In this document: positions 32,035-39,543 of the stretch, in pieces
How the letters are laid out: each line of letters opens with the position of its first letter
How positions within the stretch are numbered: the stretch's first letter is position 1
The notes under the pieces: model-generated
What the model was told of the DNA's origin: nothing
Databases searched by the model: none
What the model saw: the letters and a program-made list of their open reading frames with translations, nothing else
Position numbers and translations under genes: made by a program
Assembly (NCBI GenBank): GCA_017645905.1
Contig: JAGCNO010000046.1
Location: 1-45,794, forward strand
DNA length: 45,794 bases
Direction of reading: 5' to 3'
Source: Prevotella sp.
GTDB taxonomy: Bacteria > Bacteroidota > Bacteroidia > Bacteroidales > Bacteroidaceae

Positions 32035-33312
32035 TTAGTTCTGTTGTTTCTTCTTTCCGAACTCCGGGTCGACCTTGATGAGTGCAGTGACGACGAAGGT
32101 AGCAGCACAGCATACGATGGTCCAGAGGAAGAAGTGTGGGTAGCCGAGGGTTTCCTGCAGCCAGCCGGCCATCATGCCGGGAAGCATCATGCCCAAGGCC
32201 ATGAATCCCGTGCAGATGGCGTAGTGGGCCGTCTTGTGAGTGCCCTCGGAGAAATAGATGAGGTAGAGCATGTAGGCGGTGAAGCCAAAGCCGTAGCCGA
32301 ACTGCTCGATGAAGACACAGGCGTTTACCGTCAGCAGACTTTCGGGCTGGACGTAGCTCAGGTAGACATAGACGAGGTCAGGCAGGGTGATAGCGCATAC
32401 CATAGGCCACAGCCAACGTTTCAGTCCTCCGTGGGCTGCCGCTATGCCTCCGAGGATGCCTCCGATGGTAAGTCCAATCACACCCACGGTACCATATACC
32501 ACGCCCACCTGCTTAGTGGTGAGTCCCAGGCCGCCTGCCTCCATAGGGTCGAGCAGGAAGGGGTTGATGAGTTTTACAAGCTGTGCCTCGGGCAGACGGT
32601 AGAGCAGTATGAAGAGGATGGCTATGAGTGCGTTTTCCTTGGTAAAAAAGGTCTTGAACGTGTCGAAGAAGTCGCGGGCAATGGTGGCGGCGCTTACGTT
32701 GCGGGCTGGTCGGTCACTAATAGGTCTTGGCAGGATGAACTGGTGGTAGAGGGCTGCAGCCAGGAACAATACCGACATGGTGCCGAAGGTGATTGCCCAG
32801 GCCAGCGGGATGCTGCCGGTGGAGTCCTCCAGGAAACCGGCGAGGATGACCAGCAGCCCCTGTCCCACCACGGTAGCGATGCGGTAGAAGGTGCTGCGGA
32901 TTCCCACATAGAGCGATTGTTCGTGGTCGTCGAGGGCGTGCATGTAGTAGCCGTCGGCAGCGATGTCGTGGGTGGCTGAGGTAAAAGCTACGAGCCAGAA
33001 TGCAGCCAGTGTGAGACGGAAGAACATAGACGTGGGCAGCGCAAAGGCGATGGCGGCAAAGGCCAGGGCGATGATGAACTGCATGGTGACCGTCCACCAG
33101 CGCTTGGTTCTGACCAGGTCGACGAAGGGGCTCCAGAAAGGCTTGATGACCCAAGGCAGGTAGAGCCAGCCGGTATAGAGGGCGATGTCGGTGTTCGAGA
33201 TGTTCAGGCGTTTGTACATGGTGGTGGAGATGGTCATCACGGCCACGTAGGGCAGGGCCTCGGCCATGTAAAGAGTGGGAATCCATGCCCACGGGTTACG
33301 ACGTTTTGTCAT
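32035..33312 (-). CDS. AmpG-like MFS transporter
   Basis: This is a 425-residue inner-membrane protein with about 12 hydrophobic segments. The start NPWAWIPTLYMAEALPYVAV and the LPWVIKPFWSPFVDLVRTKRWW stretch are like AmpG-type muropeptide permeases, and the DIAADGY segment is typical of that group. A role in recycling peptidoglycan fragments is probable from the family, but the substrate is not shown. It is upstream of folA in the same direction and its leader probably includes 22-base array E. Confidence 0.82.
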   Translation of the reverse strand: MTKRRNPWAWIPTLYMAEALPYVAVMTISTTMYKRLNISNTDIALYTGWLYLPWVIKPFWSPFVDLVRTKRWWTVTMQFIIALAFAAIAFALPTSMFFRLTLAAFWLVAFTSATHDIAADGYYMHALDDHEQSLYVGIRSTFYRIATVVGQGLLVILAGFLEDSTGSIPLAWAITFGTMSVLFLAAALYHQFILPRPISDRPARNVSAATIARDFFDTFKTFFTKENALIAILFILLYRLPEAQLVKLINPFLLDPMEAGGLGLTTKQVGVVYGTVGVIGLTIGGILGGIAAAHGGLKRWLWPMVCAITLPDLVYVYLSYVQPESLLTVNACVFIEQFGYGFGFTAYMLYLIYFSEGTHKTAHYAICTGFMALGMMLPGMMAGWLQETLGYPHFFLWTIVCCAATFVVTALIKVDPEFGKKKQQN

Positions 33313-33365
33313 TTGCGATTTGTTGTTATCGGTTTATACAAATCGGTCATAAGATACTATGAACT

Positions 33366-33486
33366 ATCCTTTCTATGAGAAAGAGCCGTTCTTTCTATCA
33401 GAATAAGCCGTTCTTTCCATGAGAAAAAGCCGTTCTTTCTACGAGAAAAAGCCGTTCTTTCTATGAGAAAAAGCCGTTCAAAGTCC
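33366..33486. repeat. 22-base tandem array E (opposite orientation)
   Basis: GCCGTTC starts at 33385, 33407, 33429, 33451 and 33473, an exact 22-base period. The units are in reverse orientation to arrays B and D. The array ends in GTTCAAAGTCC at 33476-33486, identical to the end of array D. It lies between the divergent genes for the AmpG-like protein and the acetyl-CoA hydrolase, probably inside the leader of the first. Confidence 0.92.
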
Positions 33487-33514
33487 TAAAGGCCGATTTC
33501 GTTTATGTGGGGCG

Positions 33515-33546
33515 CAAAATTACGCAAAAGTAGGTACACCACCAAG
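33515..33546 (-). promoter_or_regulatory. Probable promoter of the AmpG-like gene
   Basis: On the minus strand CTTG, 20 bases, TAATTTTG (complement of 33515-33522), which fits TAnnTTTG. It would make the 22-base array E part of the 5' leader. Confidence 0.45.
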
Positions 33547-33582
33547 CGACATACGTTAATCTGCGTTAAACACTTGCAGGAA

Positions 33583-33615
33583 TTGGCTTTAACTCCCTAA
33601 ATCTTTATATCTTTG
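33583..33615 (+). promoter_or_regulatory. Promoter of the acetyl-CoA hydrolase gene
   Basis: TTGG at 33583-33586, 21 bases, then TATCTTTG at 33608-33615, followed by CAC. It lies about 40 bases before the start at 33656, with a run of 7-base repeats (AAATTGT type) between. Confidence 0.65.
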
Positions 33616-33655
33616 CACATCAAATTGTAAATTGTCAATCTGTAAATTGTAAATC

Positions 33656-35158
33656 ATGATTACACGTATGACCGCTGCTGAAGCAGCATCACTTATCAAG
33701 AATGGCGAACAGCTCGCCATGAGCGGCTTCACGCCTGCCGGCGTGGCCAAGGCAACAACAAAGGAACTGGCCAAGATAGCCCAGGCTGAGCATGAGGCTG
33801 GCCGTGAGTTCAAGGTGGCCATCTTTACCGGAGCTTCTACGGGACAGTCGACCGACGGCGACCTTGCCAACGCCCAAGCACTCCTCTATCGTGCTCCTTA
33901 TACCACGAACCCAGATTTCCGTAAGCATGTCAATGCCGGTGAGATTCCCTACAACGACCTGCACCTCAGCCACATGGCACAGGAGCTGCGCTATGGTTTC
34001 TACGGCGACATCGACTGGGCTATCCTCGAGGTCTGCGACATTGAGGAGGTGGGCGACGAGGTGCGTGTCTACCTCACCGCTGCTGGTGGCATCAGCCCCA
34101 CGGCTGCCCGTCTGGCCAAGAGGGTCATCCTCGAGCTGAATGCCTTCCACAGCCCTAACGCCAAGTACATACACGACGTCTACGAGCCCCTCGACCCACC
34201 TTACCGCAAACCCATTCCCATCTTCAATGTGGGCGACCGTATTGGCAAACCCTACGTATCGATTCCCCGTGAGAAGATTGCCTGTGTGGTGGAGTGCAAC
34301 CTGCCCGACGAGGCCCGTGCCTTCAAGGACAGCGACCCCGTGACCGACAAGATAGGCTACCTCACGGCAGAGTTCTTGGTCAGCGAGCTTCATGCCGGAC
34401 GCATCCCCAAGGAGTTCCTGCCTCTGCAGAGCGGCGTGGGAAGTACGGCCAATGCCATTCTCGGCGCGCTGGGCGAGGACAAGCACGTGCCCGACTTCAA
34501 TATCTACACCGAGGTTATCCAGAACAGCGTCATCGAGATGATGCTCAATGGTCGTGTGAAAGATGCCAGCGCCTGCTCGCTCACCGTCTCCAACGAGTGC
34601 CTCATGCAGGTCTACAACAACATCGGCTACTTCAAGGATCACCTGACACTGCGCCAGAGCGAGATCTCCAACCACCCGGCAGTCATCCGCCGTCTGGGTG
34701 TCATCGCTATCAATACCGCCATCGAGGTTGACCTCTATGGTAACGTGAACTCTACCCATATCAGCGGCACGAAGATGATGAACGGCATCGGCGGCTCGGG
34801 CGACTTTGAGCGCAACGCCTACCTCAGCATCTTTACCTGCCCCTCGACGGCCAAGGGAGGCTTCATCTCGTCGATAGTGCCTATGGTGACCCATCAGGAT
34901 TCTTCCGAGCACGACGTGAACGTCATCGTCACCGAGCAAGGCATCGCCGACCTGCGTCACAAGAGCCCCATGCAGCGTGCCGAGGCCATCATCGAGAACT
35001 GTGCACATCCCGACTACCGTCCGCTGCTGCGCGAATACCTCAAGCTGGGTACAGGCGGCCATACCCGCCACTGCCTTACCGCAGCCTTCGCCATGCACGA
35101 CACGCTGGCTCGTAAGGGCGACATGCACCTCACCGACTTCTCGGAGTACGTGAAATAA
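33656..35158 (+). CDS. Acetyl-CoA hydrolase/transferase (succinate CoA-transferase type)
   Basis: This 500-residue cytosolic enzyme belongs to the class I CoA-transferases of the acetyl-CoA hydrolase/transferase family, moving CoA between acetyl-CoA and succinate or another acid. SGFTPAGVAK near residue 22, FTGASTGQSTDG near residue 60, NIYTEVIQNSVIEMM (with a Glu likely to be catalytic), GTKMMNGIGGSGDFERNAYL and VIVTEQGIADLRHKSP are seen. In anaerobic Bacteroidales such enzymes take part in acetate and succinate output. A short leader ORF and nhaC follow on the same strand. Confidence 0.9.
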   Translation: MITRMTAAEAASLIKNGEQLAMSGFTPAGVAKATTKELAKIAQAEHEAGREFKVAIFTGASTGQSTDGDLANAQALLYRAPYTTNPDFRKHVNAGEIPYNDLHLSHMAQELRYGFYGDIDWAILEVCDIEEVGDEVRVYLTAAGGISPTAARLAKRVILELNAFHSPNAKYIHDVYEPLDPPYRKPIPIFNVGDRIGKPYVSIPREKIACVVECNLPDEARAFKDSDPVTDKIGYLTAEFLVSELHAGRIPKEFLPLQSGVGSTANAILGALGEDKHVPDFNIYTEVIQNSVIEMMLNGRVKDASACSLTVSNECLMQVYNNIGYFKDHLTLRQSEISNHPAVIRRLGVIAINTAIEVDLYGNVNSTHISGTKMMNGIGGSGDFERNAYLSIFTCPSTAKGGFISSIVPMVTHQDSSEHDVNVIVTEQGIADLRHKSPMQRAEAIIENCAHPDYRPLLREYLKLGTGGHTRHCLTAAFAMHDTLARKGDMHLTDFSEYVK

Positions 35159-35179
35159 AAGAACTGAACGTCTTATAAG

Positions 35180-35212
35180 ATGTTTGAAGAGATTACAGTA
35201 AGTTTAGGATGA
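35180..35212 (+). other. Possible 10-codon leader ORF before nhaC
   Basis: ATG at 35180 opens a frame of ten codons (MFEEITVSLG) whose TGA overlaps the ATG of the antiporter gene by four bases (ATGA). It might couple translation to nhaC, or be chance. Confidence 0.35.
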
Positions 35213-36483
35213 AGCGTGGACTGCTGGCCCTTTCCCCACTCCTTGTGTTCGTCACGCTCTATCTGGTGACGAGCATCGTTGCGGGAGATTTCTACCGCGT
35301 CCCTATTACCGTAGCTTTTTTGGTGGCCTCCGTCTATGCCGTGTGCATCGGACGGGGGCCGCTACGTAAGCGTATAGACCTCTTTAGTCGTGGCGCTGGC
35401 AACAGCCAGATGATGCTCATGGTGTGGATCTTCGTGCTCTCAGGAGCCTTTGCCCACTCTGCCAAGACGATGGGCAGTGTCGATGCCACCGTGCAGCTCA
35501 CCCTGTCTTTGTTACCGTCACACATGTTGCTGTCTGGTCTTTTCATGGCTGCCTGCTTTGTGTCGTTGAGCATTGGTACGAGCGTGGGCACCATCGTGGC
35601 CCTCACACCTATTGCCGCCGGAGTTGCCCAGCAGACGGGGGCCGATGTGGCTTTGGTGACGGCAGCCGTCGTTGGAGGCTCGTTCTTTGGCGACAATCTT
35701 TCGTTTATCAGCGATACCACCATCATTGCCACACAGACGCAGGGATGTCGGCTGAGCGACAAGTTCCGAGTGAACTCGTTCATCGTTATTCCCGCTGCCA
35801 TCGTCATCCTCTTTGTCTATGTCATTCTGGGAAGTGGTATGAATGCACCAACTGATACTGAGAGTGCCGACTTCTGGCTGATGATGCCTTATCTCGTTGT
35901 GCTCGTTACGGCCATCTTCGGAATGAACGTCATGGCCGTTCTCACGCTGGGTATCGTCCTTACAGGTGTTGTGGGACTTACCACCGGGGTTTTCGCGGAC
36001 GTTTACGCCTGGATGCAGTCCTTGGGCGAGGGTGTTGTTTCTATGGGTGAGCTTATCATCATCACTATGCTTGCCGGCGGACTGTTAGAAATGGTGCGTG
36101 AGATGGGCGGCATAGACTTTATTATCAGTCGTATGACCCGTCACCTCACGGGAAAGCGTGGGGCCGAGATGGCTATCGGAGCTCTCGTGGCGGTGGTGAA
36201 CCTCTGTACGGCAAACAACACCGTGGCAATTATTACTGTAGGCGGCATCGCCCGTCAGATAGGCGAGCGCTTCCACCTCGACCCCCGCAAGTGCGCTTCG
36301 CTGCTCGACACCTTCTCCTGTACTGCCCAGGGGCTCATACCTTATGGTGCACAGCTGCTGATGGCCGCCGGACTGGCCAGCATCAACCCCGTGAGCATCA
36401 TCCCCTATCTTTACTATCCTGTAGCCATCGGCATTGCAGCGCTCCTGGCCATACTCCTACGTTACCCCAGACGCTATTCTTAA
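35209..36483 (+). CDS. Na+/H+ antiporter, NhaC family
   Basis: This integral membrane protein of 424 residues has about 11-12 hydrophobic segments. SIGTSVGTIVALTPIAAGVA and GGSFFGDNLSFISDTTIIAT match the conserved centre of NhaC/NhaD-type antiporters, with FGDNLS and the Asp in ISDTT in the ion path. The later part has VNLCTANNTVAIITVGGIAR and LLDTFSCTAQGLIPYGAQLL. It probably exchanges sodium for protons across the inner membrane. Start at 35209. Confidence 0.9.
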   Translation: MKRGLLALSPLLVFVTLYLVTSIVAGDFYRVPITVAFLVASVYAVCIGRGPLRKRIDLFSRGAGNSQMMLMVWIFVLSGAFAHSAKTMGSVDATVQLTLSLLPSHMLLSGLFMAACFVSLSIGTSVGTIVALTPIAAGVAQQTGADVALVTAAVVGGSFFGDNLSFISDTTIIATQTQGCRLSDKFRVNSFIVIPAAIVILFVYVILGSGMNAPTDTESADFWLMMPYLVVLVTAIFGMNVMAVLTLGIVLTGVVGLTTGVFADVYAWMQSLGEGVVSMGELIIITMLAGGLLEMVREMGGIDFIISRMTRHLTGKRGAEMAIGALVAVVNLCTANNTVAIITVGGIARQIGERFHLDPRKCASLLDTFSCTAQGLIPYGAQLLMAAGLASINPVSIIPYLYYPVAIGIAALLAILLRYPRRYS

Positions 36484-36499
36484 TTCATAACTCTAAATT

Positions 36500-36547
36500 G
36501 ATACTCGCTTAGTGACAACTCTTAACTCTAAATTCTTAATTCTAAAA
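36500..36547. repeat. Heptad repeats before the nucleosidase gene
   Basis: Degenerate 7-base units (AACTCTA, AATTCTT, AATTCTA) end at the ATG at 36549. This is another locus of the same class. Confidence 0.65.
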
Positions 36548-36548
36548 T

Positions 36549-37208
36549 ATGAAAGTTGGAATCATTGTAGCTATGGACAAGGAGCTGCAGCAGCTTCAGC
36601 AAGTGTTTGCCGGCAGTCCTGTCTTCGTTCGCAAATGTGGCATTGGCAAGGTGAACGCTGCCCTCGGTGCTCAGCAACTCATCAACGACGAACATCCCGA
36701 CGTCATCATCTCAAGTGGCTGTGCCGGAGGCAATGGCGACGAAGTGAACATTCAGGACGTGGTGGTGAGCACTGAACTTTGCTACCACGACGTGTATTGC
36801 GGTACCGCCATTGACAACGCCACCGCCTATGGACAGGTGCAGGGCTTGCCCGCTCGCTTCAAGGCCGACTCTTACTTATTACAGAAGGCTTTGGAATTAG
36901 CCTCTCCTAATCAGGAGAGTTTTGACGTAGCTGTTCATCCTGGCCTCATCGTCACTGGCGACTGGTTTGTGGACAGCAAAGAGAAAATGCGTGAGATAGT
37001 AGGCAAGTTCCCCGAGGCGCGTGCCGTCGACATGGAGTCGTGTGCCATCGCCCAGACGTGCTACCTGAACCGTGTCCCCTTTATTTCCTTCCGCATCATT
37101 AGCGACATCCCTCTTCGTGACACCGATGCCTCTCAGTATCATGACTTCTGGAACACCATTGCCCAGAACTCCTTCCAAGTTACCCGCACCTTCATCGAAA
37201 GCCTTTGA
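36549..37208 (+). CDS. mtnN: 5'-methylthioadenosine/S-adenosylhomocysteine nucleosidase
   Basis: This cytosolic enzyme splits methylthioadenosine and S-adenosylhomocysteine, freeing adenine. At 219 residues it is of normal size. MKVGIIVAMDKELQQL carries the catalytic Glu near residue 12; SSGCAGG lies near residue 57; VDMESCAIAQTCY carries the substrate Glu; and IISDIPLRDTD carries the catalytic Asp. The stop overlaps the possible TTG start of recG. Confidence 0.92.
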   Translation: MKVGIIVAMDKELQQLQQVFAGSPVFVRKCGIGKVNAALGAQQLINDEHPDVIISSGCAGGNGDEVNIQDVVVSTELCYHDVYCGTAIDNATAYGQVQGLPARFKADSYLLQKALELASPNQESFDVAVHPGLIVTGDWFVDSKEKMREIVGKFPEARAVDMESCAIAQTCYLNRVPFISFRIISDIPLRDTDASQYHDFWNTIAQNSFQVTRTFIESL

Positions 37209-39511
37209 CAGTGGACATCCTCTCCCAGGACATCATGTACTTGCCGGGTGTAGGCCCTAACCGCAAGAAACTGCTCAGTACCGAGCTTGGCATTGAGACC
37301 TACGGCGACTTGCTGGAGTACTACCCCTATAAATATGTCGACCGCTCGAAGATTTACAAGGTGAGCGAGTTGACGGGTGACATGCCCTTTGTGCAGGTGG
37401 TGGGTCATATCCTGAGCTTCGAGACTTTCGACATGGGGCCAGGGCGGGAGCGTGTGGTAGCGCACTTCAGCGACGGCACGGGGATTATGGACCTTGTGTG
37501 GTTCAACGGTGGGAAGTATGCCAAACAGAACTACAAGATTGGCAAGGACTATCTGGTGTTCGGCCGTCCGTCGGTGTATAACAACAGGATTCAGGTGCAG
37601 CATCCGGAGATGGAGGAGCCCACCCAGCAGCAGACCCTCCCCCTGCCCCTCCCTGCAGGGAGGGGAGTAGATACATCCTTCGATAAATCTATATACTCCC
37701 CTCCCTCACAGGGAGGGGCAGGGGGAAGGTCTGTCGGGTCTTTCCGACCTTATTACAACACCACGGAGCGGATGAAGAAGCAGAACCTTACGTCGAGGGG
37801 CATGGAGAAGCTGGTGCGAAACCTCTTGGAGAAGCTAAAGGCCCCTCTGCCAGAGACCATCCCCGACTTTATGACAGCCCGTCTGCACCTGATGAACCGC
37901 GACCAGGCATTGCGTACCATTCACTATCCGCAGAACGCGAAGGAGCTGGAGAAAGCCCGTGTGAGGCTGAAGTTTGAGGAGCTGTTCTTCGTACAACTTA
38001 ATATATTAAGGTATGCCAGCGACCAGCGGCGTAAGTATCGGGGCTATGTGTTCAATCGCATTGGTCCTGTGTTCAACACCTTCTACTACGACCATCTGCC
38101 CTTCAACCTCACGGGGGCACAGAAGCGAGTCATGCATGAGATACGTCGCGACATGGCCTCAGGGCGACAGATGAACCGTCTCTTGCAGGGCGATGTGGGT
38201 AGCGGCAAGACCCTTGTGGCACTCATGGCGATGCTCATAGCCTTGGACAACGGCTTTCAGGCCTGCATGATGGCTCCTACGGAGATATTGGCCGAGCAGC
38301 ACCTGGCCACCATCCGCGACTTCCTTGGCAACATGGATGTGTGCGTGGAACTGCTCACGGGAGTAGTTAAGGGGAGGAAACGGCAGGAAATACTCGACGG
38401 ACTGGGCAATGGGAGTGTGCAGATACTCGTTGGCACACACGCTATTATTGAGGACACCGTGCAATTCCGCCAGCTGGGTATGGTCGTAATCGATGAGCAG
38501 CACCGCTTTGGAGTGGCACAGAGGGCAAAGCTTTGGGGAAAAAGCCTCACCCCCAGCCCCTCTCCCAAGGAGAGGGGAATATATACTTCTGCTGATGCCG
38601 ACTCTGTAGCTAAAGGTAACCACTCCCCTCTCCTTGGGAGAGGGGTCGGGGGTGAGGCTTTCATTCCTCATGTCTTGGTCATGACCGCCACACCCATCCC
38701 CCGCACTCTGGCTATGACACTCTACGGCGACCTCGACGTGAGTGTCATCGATGAGCTGCCGCCGGGACGAAAGCCTATACAGACCACGCATGTCTTTGAG
38801 AGCCGACTGTCATCGCTCTACAATGGCATACGGCGGCAGATACAGCAAGGGCGGCAGGTGTATATCGTCTTTCCTCTGATTGAGGAGAGCGAGAAGATGG
38901 ACTTGAAGAACCTGGAACAGGGGTTCGAGACGCTTCGTCAGGTATTCCCTGAATTTCGCCTAAGCAAGGTGCACGGACGTATGAAGCCTCGCGACAAGGA
39001 GGAGGAGATGCAGCGCTTCGTCCGCGGCGAGACACAGATACTCGTAGCCACCACCGTCATCGAGGTCGGCGTCAACGTCCCCAATGCCTCGGTGATGGTG
39101 ATCATGGACGCCCAGCGCTTCGGCCTTTCGCAGCTCCACCAGCTGCGCGGCAGGGTAGGGCGTGGTGCCGACCAGAGTTTCTGCATTCTCGTTACCAACT
39201 ACAAACTTTCGGAGGTGACGCGCAAACGCATCGATATCATGTGTGATACGAACGATGGCTTCCGTATTGCTGAAGCTGATTTAAAGCTGCGCGGCCCCGG
39301 CGACTTGGAGGGTACGCAACAGAGTGGCATGGCCTTTGACCTGAAGATTGCAGACATAGCCCGTGATGGTCAGTTGGTGCAGATGGCCCGCGACGAGGCA
39401 CAGAGCATCGTTGACGAAGACCCTACGTGTAACTCCCCCAAATATGAAATCTTGTGGAGCCGCTTGGAGCAACTCCACAAGACTAATATCAACTGGTCGG
39501 CAATCAGTTAG
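37205..39511 (+). CDS. recG: ATP-dependent DNA helicase RecG
   Basis: RecG reverses stalled forks and branch-migrates Holliday junctions. It has 768 residues against about 690-700 usually. The N-terminal wedge/OB part starts LSQDIMYLPGVGPNRKKLL. Walker A GDVGSGKT is near residue 329, DEQHRFGV near 429, TATPIPRTL near 494, VIEVGVNVPNA and QLRGRVGRG near 645. The extra length comes from two in-frame palindromic inserts (37631-37733 and 38541-38661). The second lies between the DEQH and TATP motifs of the helicase core. The start is TTG at 37205 or GTG at 37211; the first overlaps the previous stop. Probably still active. Confidence 0.93.
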   Translation: MTVDILSQDIMYLPGVGPNRKKLLSTELGIETYGDLLEYYPYKYVDRSKIYKVSELTGDMPFVQVVGHILSFETFDMGPGRERVVAHFSDGTGIMDLVWFNGGKYAKQNYKIGKDYLVFGRPSVYNNRIQVQHPEMEEPTQQQTLPLPLPAGRGVDTSFDKSIYSPPSQGGAGGRSVGSFRPYYNTTERMKKQNLTSRGMEKLVRNLLEKLKAPLPETIPDFMTARLHLMNRDQALRTIHYPQNAKELEKARVRLKFEELFFVQLNILRYASDQRRKYRGYVFNRIGPVFNTFYYDHLPFNLTGAQKRVMHEIRRDMASGRQMNRLLQGDVGSGKTLVALMAMLIALDNGFQACMMAPTEILAEQHLATIRDFLGNMDVCVELLTGVVKGRKRQEILDGLGNGSVQILVGTHAIIEDTVQFRQLGMVVIDEQHRFGVAQRAKLWGKSLTPSPSPKERGIYTSADADSVAKGNHSPLLGRGVGGEAFIPHVLVMTATPIPRTLAMTLYGDLDVSVIDELPPGRKPIQTTHVFESRLSSLYNGIRRQIQQGRQVYIVFPLIEESEKMDLKNLEQGFETLRQVFPEFRLSKVHGRMKPRDKEEEMQRFVRGETQILVATTVIEVGVNVPNASVMVIMDAQRFGLSQLHQLRGRVGRGADQSFCILVTNYKLSEVTRKRIDIMCDTNDGFRIAEADLKLRGPGDLEGTQQSGMAFDLKIADIARDGQLVQMARDEAQSIVDEDPTCNSPKYEILWSRLEQLHKTNINWSAIS
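37631..37733. repeat. In-frame palindromic element 1 in recG
   Basis: Arms of about 43 bases start and end with CAGACC/GGTCTG and are almost exact complements (a few changes and one indel), around a short AT-rich loop. Each arm has an inner palindrome, CCCCTCCCTGCAGGGAGGGG on the left. It encodes about residues 143-176 of RecG, rich in Pro, Gly and Arg, with no stop. Confidence 0.9.
38541..38661. repeat. In-frame palindromic element 2 in recG
   Basis: Arms beginning AAAGCCTCACCCCC and ending GGGGGTGAGGCTTT are complementary over 38 bases except for two positions. Each also has an inner CCCCTCTC-CCAAGG-AGAGGGG palindrome. It encodes about residues 446-486 (SLTPSPSPKERG, then SPLLGRGVGGEAF). 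The opposite strand is also open and gives a very similar peptide. Confidence 0.92.
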
Positions 39512-39543
39512 GCCACTAACTGTTGAGGGTGGGGAATTAGAGG

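Noticed and set aside
32024..32113. Longer start for folA
   Set aside because: It overlaps the end of the AmpG-like gene and adds residues not found in DHFR.
32044..32979. Open frame of over 300 codons on the + strand over the AmpG-like gene
   Set aside because: The minus-strand product is a clear 12-segment transporter; the + strand product is a Glu/Gln/His-rich shadow.
33689..35128. Long open frame antisense to the acetyl-CoA hydrolase gene
   Set aside because: It mirrors a strongly recognised gene on the + strand and its translation resembles no family; a codon-use shadow.
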